From the NCBI GenBank assembly GCA_964495805.1, contig CAZBWV010000077.1:1-45501 (forward strand): DNA of 45,501 nucleotides, in the 5' to 3' direction. Below the pieces are notes generated by a model, which saw only the letters and a program-made list of their open reading frames with translations, was not told the origin of the DNA and ran no database searches. This document shows positions 24,992 to 33,381 of the stretch, in pieces; positions within the stretch are counted from its first letter, which is position 1; every line of letters begins with the position of its first letter. This stretch comes from JALXCH01 sp964495805 (GTDB lineage: Bacteria > Calditrichota > Calditrichia > RBG-13-44-9). A program made the translations under genes and the position numbers.

Positions 24992-26671
24992 ATGAATAAC
25001 GATTCTGCAACCACTATGTTTTTTAACGAATTTGCACTGAAGGAAGAGCTTCTTCGGGCAGTTGCTCACCAGGGATATCAGGAACCCACACCCATTCAAT
25101 CCCGCACCATCCCGCACTTACTTCAGGGAAAAGACGTCATTGGGCAGGCCCAGACCGGGACTGGTAAAACGGCTGCTTTTGCGCTACCGTTACTGCACCA
25201 TTTGAATTTACACGAGCATCAGCCTCAGGTGCTGGTTCTTACTCCCACTCGCGAACTGGCCATCCAGGTTTCGGAAGCGTTTGTGCAGTATGGTGCCCGA
25301 CTCCGCGGCTTGCGGGTGCTTCCCATTTACGGAGGTCAATCCTACACCATTCAACTGCGCCAGCTCAAGCAGGGCGTACATGTGGTGGTGGGTACGCCGG
25401 GTCGGGTGATGGATCATCTTCGCCGTGGCACTCTGCAACTGGACTCCCTCACCGCCATGATTCTGGACGAGGCGGATGAGATGTTGCGTATGGGATTTAT
25501 TGATGATGTGGAATGGATTCTGGAACAGGCACCTCCTCAGCGTCAGATGGCGCTGTTTTCTGCCACTATGCCGCGGGAAATCCGGCGAATTGCCCAGCGT
25601 TATTTAAATCAACCGGTGGAAGTCACCATCCCTTCCCGGACCACCACCGCAGATACCATTCGGCAGCGCTACTGGCTGGTGGAGGGAACCAGCAAACTGA
25701 ACGCGCTTCAGCGTATTCTGCGAGCAGAAAAACGGGAAGGTACGTTAATTTTCGTCAGAACCCGAAACGCGACGGTGGAACTGACCCGTCAGCTGGAACA
25801 GGCGGGATTTGCCTGTGCCGCATTGAACGGGGATATGGCGCAAAGCCAGCGGGAACGCATGGTTCAACAATTCCGGCGGGGAAAAATTGAACTGTTAATT
25901 GCTACTGATGTGGCAGCCCGCGGACTGGATGTGGAACGCATCAGCCACGTAATTAATTACGACATCCCTCAGGATATTGAATGGTATGTGCACCGCATCG
26001 GACGCACCGGTCGGGCGGGACGCCAGGGAGAGGCTATCCTTTTTGTTTCCCCCTCCGAACGCCACATCCTGCGCGCCATCGAACGCTCCACCCGCCATAA
26101 AATCCAGCGCATGCGGTTACCCGGAACAGCCGAAATTCAACAGGCGCAACGTCAGCAGTTCAAAGAGCAGCTTCGCCAGAACATCGCCAGGGGTAAACTG
26201 GAGTATTACACGGACCTGGTTGCCGAATTCGCCCGGGAGGAGAACATTTCGCCACCAGTAATTGCCGCCGCCTTAGCCAGAATGATACACGAGAAGCATT
26301 CCCCTGCCCCAGCCAATCTTTCCGAATCATTCCCGGAAAAAATATCTGCTTCCGCTCAACCACCGGTAACCCGACGAAGACGAAAACCATCTTCCTCCGC
26401 TGATATCCGTTTTGAACGCTTTCGAGTGGAAGTGGGTCGCAAACACGGCGCCAAACCCGGAAATATTGTGGGTGCAATTGCCAACGAAATTGGTTTAAGT
26501 AGCGAATACATCGGAAAGATTACCCTGCACGATACCCACAGCACAGTGGACCTTCCCGAGGGTATCCCCGGCTCTTTGCTGAAAACTCTGGCACAGGTGT
26601 GGGTAGCAGGACGAAAATTACAAATTTCACGCCTTCAGCATCGAAAAAGCAACTCAATGCCAAACATTTGA
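24992..26671 (+). CDS. deaD: DEAD-box RNA helicase, DeaD/CsdA type
   Basis: A 559-residue ATP-dependent RNA helicase acting in ribosome assembly and RNA turnover, often at low temperature. The Q motif surrounds TPIQS (33-37), Walker A is AQTGTGKT (53-60), motif II is DEAD (about 159), motif III is SAT, and motif VI is HRIGRTGRAGR. A linker with Pro-rich segments (about 430-465) leads to a C-terminal DbpA-type RNA-binding domain (about 468-548; VEVGRKHGAKPGNIVGAIAN). GGCGGA precedes the ATG. It is monocistronic, with its own terminator. Confidence 0.95.
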   Translation: MNNDSATTMFFNEFALKEELLRAVAHQGYQEPTPIQSRTIPHLLQGKDVIGQAQTGTGKTAAFALPLLHHLNLHEHQPQVLVLTPTRELAIQVSEAFVQYGARLRGLRVLPIYGGQSYTIQLRQLKQGVHVVVGTPGRVMDHLRRGTLQLDSLTAMILDEADEMLRMGFIDDVEWILEQAPPQRQMALFSATMPREIRRIAQRYLNQPVEVTIPSRTTTADTIRQRYWLVEGTSKLNALQRILRAEKREGTLIFVRTRNATVELTRQLEQAGFACAALNGDMAQSQRERMVQQFRRGKIELLIATDVAARGLDVERISHVINYDIPQDIEWYVHRIGRTGRAGRQGEAILFVSPSERHILRAIERSTRHKIQRMRLPGTAEIQQAQRQQFKEQLRQNIARGKLEYYTDLVAEFAREENISPPVIAAALARMIHEKHSPAPANLSESFPEKISASAQPPVTRRRRKPSSSADIRFERFRVEVGRKHGAKPGNIVGAIANEIGLSSEYIGKITLHDTHSTVDLPEGIPGSLLKTLAQVWVAGRKLQISRLQHRKSNSMPNI

Positions 26672-26680
26672 TCAATCCGC

Positions 26681-26712
26681 ACGGGAAACTGCATCGAGCC
26701 GTTTCCCGTTTT
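26681..26712 (+). terminator. Terminator of deaD
   Basis: ACGGGAAAC (26681-26689), an eleven-base loop, GTTTCCCGT (26701-26709) and then Ts. Ten bases after the helicase stop. Confidence 0.85.
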
Positions 26713-26725
26713 GGGGGGAATCCTG

Positions 26726-26838
26726 GGGGGTGATTAAAAAGCAAAAAGAACGCATTATTATTCTTTCAAAGAGGTGGATGTCCGGAAATTTACTTAAATA
26801 ACGAGAATTATACTATACCCTACTTTTTAATCACCCCC
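26726..26838. repeat. 113-bp element with perfect 16-bp terminal inverted repeats (copy 1)
   Basis: GGGGGTGATTAAAAAG (26726-26741) and CTTTTTAATCACCCCC (26823-26838) are exact inverted repeats around an A/T-rich core without a gene. The left part aligns with the left part of 38872-38967 beyond the terminal repeat. It lies between convergent deaD and tetR. No clear target duplication was seen. It resembles a MITE or other non-autonomous repeat. Confidence 0.7.
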
Positions 26839-26842
26839 GCCA

Positions 26843-27433
26843 CTATTCCTCCCGAAAAATGAGCGTTTCGATGGTGGTATTCATGTGATGACCCCGCTGC
26901 ACCAGTGGAAAGCCAAATCGGCTCCAGCGCCACTCCAGAACCACCATACGCACATATCCCAGTATGAGCGAAGTCAGTTCATCCGGATCTACCTGAACAA
27001 GCTGACCCTGCTGCTGCGCTTCCACCAAAATTTGCTTCACCATCTCCTGACGCTTCAGGATGATCTGATGCAGTTTCTGCCGAATGGCATCCCGCGGCTC
27101 AAAAATATCTTCCGAAAAAATTACCGAGGTCATCTCGGGATTCTTTTCCAGAAAATGAAGATGGTTTTCAATCAGAAAGCGGATTTTACTGCGCACATCG
27201 GGCAGACGGGACATCTCCTGATGTAAATTTTCTCCTAAACGGTCCATCCGTTCCAGAATTCCCAACACAATATCTTCCTTGCTCCGAAAATGCCGGTAGA
27301 TGGCCGGTTCGGTGATGCCCACCTGCGTGGCCAGCTCCCGAATGGATAAGCCTGAATACCCTTTCTGATGAATGATTTTAATAGCCTGATCAATTATCTG
27401 TTCCTGCCTGATTTCCGTACTAACCCGGGACAT
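26843..27433 (-). CDS. TetR/AcrR-family transcriptional repressor
   Basis: A 196-residue regulator with an N-terminal TetR-type DNA-binding domain (about 8-55; helix-turn-helix SIRELATQVGITEPAIYRHF) and a C-terminal helical ligand-binding domain. It is the last gene downstream of the TolC-MFP-RND genes on the same strand, 128 bases after the pump gene, so it probably represses that operon and senses a pump substrate or membrane stress. A candidate operator lies at 33098-33115. Confidence 0.9.
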   Translation of the reverse strand: MSRVSTEIRQEQIIDQAIKIIHQKGYSGLSIRELATQVGITEPAIYRHFRSKEDIVLGILERMDRLGENLHQEMSRLPDVRSKIRFLIENHLHFLEKNPEMTSVIFSEDIFEPRDAIRQKLHQIILKRQEMVKQILVEAQQQGQLVQVDPDELTSLILGYVRMVVLEWRWSRFGFPLVQRGHHMNTTIETLIFREE

Positions 27434-27561
27434 TCTGCCAAATCCTCCTGTATGATCAAAGTTTTTCTCTCAGCCAGTGCACCTACCTCCTGACTCTTTT
27501 GTCTTTTGTCTTCTCCAATCCCCCATCCCCTACGTTTTCTTATTGCCCTTATCCTCCCTTC

Positions 27562-30500
27562 TTACGCCTTCTTCACTCGCGCTCTGAACCGGCTACCCAG
27601 CTCATCGAACGCATCGTACAGTACCGGAATCACCAGCATGGTCAGGAAGGTAGCAGCGGTCATTCCGCCAATCACAGCAATCGCCAATGGCGAAAAGCGC
27701 TCCGCACCCAGTGCCCATTCCAGTGCCAGGGGAATCATCCCCACAATAGTGGAAAGCGAAGTCATCATAATCGGCCGGAAACGGGTTGCCACCGAACCGA
27801 TAATTGCTTTGTCCCGCTGCTCACCTGCTTCGCGTCGCTGGCGAATAAAATCGATGAGAATGATGGAGTTGTTCACCACAATTCCCACCAGCAAAATTAA
27901 GCCCACCATCACCGGCATGGAGACAGACTTTCCGGCAATGAGCAGCGCCAGTGACACACCAATCAGACTGAGCGGAATCGCCATCATCACCGTAATGGGA
28001 TGCACCCAGGAACGGAATTGCGCCACCAACAGCAGGTAAATAGCAATGACCGCAATCCCCAGTGCTCCCATCAGTTCCCGACGGGATTCGGCCATATCCT
28101 GAAATTCGCCTTCAAAACGCACGGAATACCCTCGCGGCACAGTCAGTCCGGATACGGCTTTCTCCACATCAGCGGTTACAAAACTCAATGGGCGATTCTG
28201 GTGCAGAGCCAAAATTTGCAGGGTTGGCTCCAGATTTTCCCGGGTGACCAGACCCTGAACCAGCACTTCGCGGCCCTGCGCCACCGCCCCTACGGGGAAT
28301 ACCCGCCCGTCCCGTGGCGAAACGGCACGAACCCGGTAGGCATCCTGTTCAAACTTCCGGTAAGCCTTCTGGTAGCGCACCCGAATGGGCGTATCCTGCC
28401 CTAATTGCCCGCGCAGAATGCCAGCGGGGACCCCATCCAGGGACTGCACCAGTTCCCGTGCCAACGCTGCCGGAGGAATACCCAATTCCCGCGCCCGTTC
28501 CTCATCCACATTCAACAGAATACTCCGCTGATCCATTCGCCAGCTACGATAGGGATTTACCACCCCGGGTACGCCCCGAACTTTTTCCAGTATCTGATTT
28601 CCCAGCCTGTTTAACACCAGTTCGTCCTCTCCACGAATGCTCACCACAATGGAGGCAGCGGTGGTCACCTTAGCCGTAGCACCGGATTCCCGCACCACAT
28701 AATTCTGGATATTGGGGATGCGGGCAATTTTCTCCCGCAGCCGATCCTGAATCTCCCAGATGCTTTCGTCTCGCTCTGTGCGCGGGGTAAAGGTAATGGA
28801 AATAAACGCATTGGTGGGACCCTGAACACCACCTCCACCAAAAGAATGCATTCCCGGTTCAAAACCAATCTGCGTGGAAATGCGCTCCACTTCCGGTTCG
28901 GCTAATATCACCTTTTCCACTTCGCGAACAACCGCCTCCGTTTCATTCAACGAAGAACCGGAAGGGGTTTCCACAGTGACAAAACTGGTTCCTCCATCCA
29001 TTTTGGGCAACAGTTCCATTCCTAACGAGCGGAGCAGCGCTATTCCCATAATAAACAACAGGATGGTTACTCCAAAAATAACCCGTTTATGTTGGAGTCC
29101 CCAGGTTAACAGGGAGATGTAGAAATTCCGGATTTTGTTCATCAGCTTGTTCCATGGTGCTGTGATTCGCCGGGAGATAGCTTCCAGGCGACCGCCTTCG
29201 CGTGTTACCAGTTCCGTCAGAATGGGCACCAGTGTTAAGGACACCAGCAGCGATCCCAGAAAAGCGATGATGAGCGTACTGGCCAGCGGGCCAAATGTTT
29301 TCCCGGTGAATCCGTACAAAAAGAGCAGCGGCACCAGCACAACCAGGGTGGTGGCATTTCCGGCAATCACCGCAAACTGAATTTCTTCCGAACCAAGCAA
29401 CGCTGCCTGAGCCGGGGTAAGTTTTTCCTCCTGAAAACGCCGGGTAATATTCTCTAAAATCACCACCGAAGCGTCCACCACCATCCCCACGGACAGGATA
29501 ATGGCAGTCAGGGTAACCAGATTCACTTCTATCCCGAAAAATTTCATACCGGCAAAGGTAAGTAAAAAGGACATGGGCATGGAAATGGACACCACCAATC
29601 CCCGGCGGAAGCTGGAAAGAAACAGAAAAATGATAATGGCAGCCAGCATCAACGCCTGCCACACACTTCCAAACATATTGCTAACCACCTGCCGGGTAAA
29701 GGAAGCAGACTCTTCCGCTTCCTGCATGCGGATATTGGGATAACGTTGCTGCAGCTCGGCAAATTTCTGTTGCGCCCGCTCCACCACGTCCACTGTGTTA
29801 GCATCATCCTGCTTGAAAATTTGCATGGCAATGGCTGGTTTACCATTTACATGGAAGCGGGAGAGGTCTTCGGCGCTTCCCTCCCGAACCGTTGCAATAT
29901 CACCAACCCGAATTCGTTTTCCCATGGGAGTGGTTAAAACAATATTTCGGATATCTTCCGGGGTGTGGCTGCGTTCGTCCACCCGAAAGCTGTACTGACG
30001 CCCTTCGCTACGGATTTGCCCTGCCGGAAGGCTAACGTTGTGAGAGGTAATCGCTTCCACCACCATGGGCAAACGCAATCGGTAAGCCTCCAGCTTGTTC
30101 CGATCCACCAGCACGGAGATTTCGGGCTGATGCCCCCCGAATACATCCACCAGCGCCACACCGGGTACACGCTGAATTTCCGGCGCCAGGATATCCTCTG
30201 CCAGGCGACGCACTTCCACCAGATCGTCACCCATCAATCCCATGGTTAGCACCGGGCGGTCGCTGGTGGAAAATTTGAGCACCTGCGGCTCGCCAATTTC
30301 GCGGGGCAGTTTCGAACGGATGCGCGAAATGGCATTTTGTACATCCACCGCAGCAATATCCACATCGCGATCGTAATTGAATTCCACGGACACCAGCGAT
30401 AATCCGTCCTGAGAGGTGGAGGTCACTTTATGCACGCCTTCCAGTGCGGCGCACTCCGTTTCAATGGGGTCCGATACCAGGTCTGCCACATCCCTGGCAG

Positions 30501-30663
30501 CGGCACCGGGATATGGAGTCAGCACATTCACCAGCGGCGGGGCCGTGTCCGGAAACAGCTGAATTGGCAAACTCAGATATGCCAGCACACCAAATATGAT
30601 CGCCGCCACAGAGAAGGCGTAAATGGTGTATTTATTGTTCAGTGCAAAACGTGGTAGTGTCAT
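27562..30663 (-). CDS. RND-family efflux pump, inner-membrane subunit
   Basis: A 1033-residue proton-driven exporter of the HAE1/AcrB type, forming trimers that join a periplasmic adaptor and TolC channel. It has the usual two repeats of six-helix bundle plus large periplasmic loop: the first helix after LPRFALNN, the porter domain from about 40, and the TM4 motif GMVVDASVVILEN. The second Asp of AcrB is replaced (VDAS rather than VDDA), as in many pumps outside the AcrB group; Asp in the first position is kept. Its start overlaps the adaptor gene's stop by four bases. Substrates are unknown. Confidence 0.95.
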   Translation of the reverse strand: MTLPRFALNNKYTIYAFSVAAIIFGVLAYLSLPIQLFPDTAPPLVNVLTPYPGAAARDVADLVSDPIETECAALEGVHKVTSTSQDGLSLVSVEFNYDRDVDIAAVDVQNAISRIRSKLPREIGEPQVLKFSTSDRPVLTMGLMGDDLVEVRRLAEDILAPEIQRVPGVALVDVFGGHQPEISVLVDRNKLEAYRLRLPMVVEAITSHNVSLPAGQIRSEGRQYSFRVDERSHTPEDIRNIVLTTPMGKRIRVGDIATVREGSAEDLSRFHVNGKPAIAMQIFKQDDANTVDVVERAQQKFAELQQRYPNIRMQEAEESASFTRQVVSNMFGSVWQALMLAAIIIFLFLSSFRRGLVVSISMPMSFLLTFAGMKFFGIEVNLVTLTAIILSVGMVVDASVVILENITRRFQEEKLTPAQAALLGSEEIQFAVIAGNATTLVVLVPLLFLYGFTGKTFGPLASTLIIAFLGSLLVSLTLVPILTELVTREGGRLEAISRRITAPWNKLMNKIRNFYISLLTWGLQHKRVIFGVTILLFIMGIALLRSLGMELLPKMDGGTSFVTVETPSGSSLNETEAVVREVEKVILAEPEVERISTQIGFEPGMHSFGGGGVQGPTNAFISITFTPRTERDESIWEIQDRLREKIARIPNIQNYVVRESGATAKVTTAASIVVSIRGEDELVLNRLGNQILEKVRGVPGVVNPYRSWRMDQRSILLNVDEERARELGIPPAALARELVQSLDGVPAGILRGQLGQDTPIRVRYQKAYRKFEQDAYRVRAVSPRDGRVFPVGAVAQGREVLVQGLVTRENLEPTLQILALHQNRPLSFVTADVEKAVSGLTVPRGYSVRFEGEFQDMAESRRELMGALGIAVIAIYLLLVAQFRSWVHPITVMMAIPLSLIGVSLALLIAGKSVSMPVMVGLILLVGIVVNNSIILIDFIRQRREAGEQRDKAIIGSVATRFRPIMMTSLSTIVGMIPLALEWALGAERFSPLAIAVIGGMTAATFLTMLVIPVLYDAFDELGSRFRARVKKA

Positions 30664-31712
30664 TTTCCCATCTCCTCTGTTTGAACAGCAAATACCGGAA
30701 TGCTGTCCTTCAGCAATCCTAAATTGGTTATAGCCACCAGATCGGTTCCATTATACGGAAAATCCACTGCGACCAGATTCCCTTCCTGAATCCCCGGACT
30801 CACGTCCTGGCGATACGCTTTGCCATCGCGAATCAGGAAAATGTGCGGCTGGTTGTCCCGATCGGCTATTGCTTCCACTGGCACCGCTACGGCTTCCCGG
30901 GCGGTGTTTAAAACAAAAGTCAGTTGAACCGATTCCCCTTTTCGCCAGGTTTCCCGGGAGGACTGAGGAAGAGGAATTTTCACCAAAAACGTACGGGAAG
31001 CACCGCTTGCCTGCGGAGCAATTTCCTTTACCGTGCTCTGAACTGTTTTTCCGTCCTTTGCCTGAACGATTACCGGCATTCCTACCCGCAAACCTTTTCT
31101 TAAATCCTCCTCAATCACTTCCACCTGCGCCTCGCAGCGGTTATCTCCCAGAATCAAAATGGGCTGGCCGGGCATGACCGGTTGACCGGGATCCACCAAC
31201 CACTTGAGCATCTCTCCATTGAAGGGCGCTTTCTCCACCGCTTTATCCAGATTGGCACGGGCTCCCTGCAACGCTGCTTTTGCACTCAGGTAAGCCCGAC
31301 GGCTCATAGCCACCTGTTCCGGTGGAATGGCTTTCTCTTTTTCCAGACGCTGATCTGCTTCGTATCGGCGACTCCAGTAATCCACCTCCGCCTGCAATCG
31401 CTGAACAGTTGCCTCCAGCTCCGGTGCCAGAATTCGTACCACCGTTTGACCCTTCCGAACTTTTTGTCCCTCCTGAATCGGCATGGACAAAATCGTGCCC
31501 TGGACACGGGAAATGACCCGAACCTCCCGAACAGACTTTACCGTCCCCAGGTACGAAATCTCTTCCCGCAATGTGGTGCGAACCGGTTGCACCACCCGAA
31601 CCGCCACCGGTTGAATTTGCTCCTCACCGGAGCTCCCTTTCCGACATCCCGGAAGCATTCCCAGAACTACAGTTAAACCCAGAATCAGCAGATGCTTTGC
31701 TGCAATTTTCAT
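30660..31712 (-). CDS. RND efflux periplasmic adaptor (membrane fusion protein), lipoprotein
   Basis: A 350-residue adaptor anchored by lipid at Cys23 (lipobox MLPGC). It has the MFP order: beta-barrel and lipoyl halves (residues 50-105, SRVQGTILSMPIQEGQKV), a helical hairpin (about 105-150), the second lipoyl half (FNGEMLKWLVDPGQPV) and barrel/membrane-proximal domains to the end. It links the RND pump to the TolC-like channel. AAAAGGAG precedes the ATG. It sits 12 bases after the TolC gene and overlaps the pump gene by four. Confidence 0.94.
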   Translation of the reverse strand: MKIAAKHLLILGLTVVLGMLPGCRKGSSGEEQIQPVAVRVVQPVRTTLREEISYLGTVKSVREVRVISRVQGTILSMPIQEGQKVRKGQTVVRILAPELEATVQRLQAEVDYWSRRYEADQRLEKEKAIPPEQVAMSRRAYLSAKAALQGARANLDKAVEKAPFNGEMLKWLVDPGQPVMPGQPILILGDNRCEAQVEVIEEDLRKGLRVGMPVIVQAKDGKTVQSTVKEIAPQASGASRTFLVKIPLPQSSRETWRKGESVQLTFVLNTAREAVAVPVEAIADRDNQPHIFLIRDGKAYRQDVSPGIQEGNLVAVDFPYNGTDLVAITNLGLLKDSIPVFAVQTEEMGK

Positions 31713-31724
31713 GATAAACTCCTT

Positions 31725-33059
31725 TTAATGAATAATTTCTTTCACCGTTTGTTCATTCAAATGACCAATCAATATCTGATAATCCAGGATGGCTTTTTGC
31801 TCGGCGTACTGCAACTCCTGCTCCTGAAGCTGCAGGGCAAGTAATTCTGTTTCCTGCATAAGCAAATCGCTGAGCGGCAGGCGGCCCTCCTGGTACAATT
31901 TGCGACTGGCATCCACATATTTTTGTTTGCTTTGCACAGAGAGGTGCAGAAGTTGCCTGCGCTGACGCGCCGCCTTCCACTGAAAATAGGCAATCTCCAA
32001 TGTGGTTCGCTGCTCCAGGCGGGTGTGCTCCAGATTGGCCTCCGCTGCTTTTTCCGCTGCTCTGGCAGCGCTCAGATTGGCAATCCGCCTCCCCCCTTCA
32101 AACAACGGAATCTGAAATGTGATCCCGAATGCGTATTCATCAAACGGGTCCCAGTCATTTCCGCTGGAATTGAGCAAATGCGTGTAGTACCCGCTTATCG
32201 AAGGTAAAAAACTGTGTATGGCCAGATTCTTCATCGCATGAGCTTTGACCAGCTGAGTATGTGCTTTCTTTAATTCCGGATTGTTCAATCGCATGTCCGC
32301 CTCCGTGGTATCGGGAAACAGATCGGCGGGAATCTCCGGTGTTGTGTCGGTGACTTCCACCGCCGGAGCTATGGGATACTTCACCCCCACCACCTGTCCT
32401 AAACGATAGGTAAGTTGTTGCCAGGCAGAGGTTAACTGCACACTATCCGCAATGGTGCTCTGAAGACTGGCCTGTAACAGTGCCGCATCGGCTTCGGAGA
32501 CCCGACCTTCGCGCTTTAGCAACAGAAGCTCCCGTTGCCGTTCCCGAAGCGCCTGAAGTCGTCGGGCGATCAGCTCCCGCTTCCCCTGTAATTCCCTTGC
32601 CTGTAAAAACAGATTGGCGATGCTTTGAATAACCTTGTTTTCTACGACCTTTTTCTGAGCACCCGATTCCTGAAACCCTGCCTTCGCCAGTTTATGGGCG
32701 GCAAATCGCTGCCCCCCGGCAAAAATGGGTAACCGAAGCTGCAACTGGGAATTAAACACCCGATCATCCAGGGGAGGCAAACGGCGCGGCTCATGAATGG
32801 GTATAATAATCATGGGCTTTTCGTACCAATTGTAACTGCCCACATATTGAATGGTAGGAAGAAAACTGCTTTTAGCCACCCAAACCTTCTTTTGCGCTGC
32901 CTGCACCTGGAACTCCGCCGCTTTCAGTGCCTGGTTTTTTTGCAGCGCCTGGTTCAACACCTGTTCCAGAGTCATACGCACAGGTGTGGCAGAACCGTTA
33001 TCAGCCTGAAGGGCAGCCACCAGCAGCAGACTGACAATTAAAATTCTTACATATCGCAT
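31725..33059 (-). CDS. TolC-like outer-membrane efflux protein
   Basis: A 444-residue outer-membrane factor. After a signal peptide (1-19) come two OEP repeats of long coiled helices joined by short beta segments (first about 25-220, second about 240-430; ANLEHTRLEQRTTLEIAYFQW). It forms the outer channel of the tripartite pump encoded downstream. The frame extends to 33083; AAAGGAG five bases before the ATG at 33059 and the signal peptide favour the shorter start. It heads the operon TolC, adaptor, pump, TetR. Confidence 0.93.
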   Translation of the reverse strand: MRYVRILIVSLLLVAALQADNGSATPVRMTLEQVLNQALQKNQALKAAEFQVQAAQKKVWVAKSSFLPTIQYVGSYNWYEKPMIIIPIHEPRRLPPLDDRVFNSQLQLRLPIFAGGQRFAAHKLAKAGFQESGAQKKVVENKVIQSIANLFLQARELQGKRELIARRLQALRERQRELLLLKREGRVSEADAALLQASLQSTIADSVQLTSAWQQLTYRLGQVVGVKYPIAPAVEVTDTTPEIPADLFPDTTEADMRLNNPELKKAHTQLVKAHAMKNLAIHSFLPSISGYYTHLLNSSGNDWDPFDEYAFGITFQIPLFEGGRRIANLSAARAAEKAAEANLEHTRLEQRTTLEIAYFQWKAARQRRQLLHLSVQSKQKYVDASRKLYQEGRLPLSDLLMQETELLALQLQEQELQYAEQKAILDYQILIGHLNEQTVKEIIH

Positions 33060-33097
33060 GGGAACTCCTTTGTTCATTGTCAAAACACCCAGACAAA

Positions 33098-33115
33098 TTA
33101 GTTATCACTCACTAA
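33098..33115. promoter_or_regulatory. Candidate TetR operator of the efflux operon
   Basis: TTAGT...ACTAA inverted repeat, 18 bases (minus strand TTAGTGAGTGATAACTAA), immediately downstream of the predicted -10. This sequence type is known as a target of TetR-family repressors of efflux genes. Position and symmetry support it; binding by the linked TetR is inferred. Confidence 0.6.
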
Positions 33116-33116
33116 C

Positions 33117-33145
33117 AATATAGTCGAATTAATTCCGCTAAACAA
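33117..33145 (-). promoter_or_regulatory. Predicted promoter of the efflux operon
   Basis: Minus strand: TTGTTT (33140-33145), 17 bases, TATATT (33117-33122), then directly the operator-like repeat. The start codon lies about 50 bases further on. Confidence 0.62.
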
Positions 33146-33174
33146 GAGAAAAAATTTTTAAAAGCAATCGGAAT

Positions 33175-33190
33175 AAAAGGAATTCCTTTT
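33175..33190. repeat. Perfect 16-bp palindrome between the efflux operon and the OPT gene
   Basis: AAAAGGAATTCCTTTT is an exact palindrome in the divergent region, 30 bases upstream of the efflux -35 and about 190 before the OPT start. It could be a regulator site; A/T-rich palindromes also arise by chance. Confidence 0.5.
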
Positions 33191-33381
33191 TGTAAGAATA
33201 ACCGTGAACTCTGGGTAAGATCAATGATTAGCTGCCCGACAGAGGTCCATCCTCTGGCCCTATTTCTCCCGGAGCTTTTGCCCCGCACCATCCCGCGCTT
33301 CCTGAATTCATTGACTTTAGAGCCATAGATTGCTATTATTTCTCCGTTTTTGAAAAGGACGAAACCAGGGGGACAATAGGG

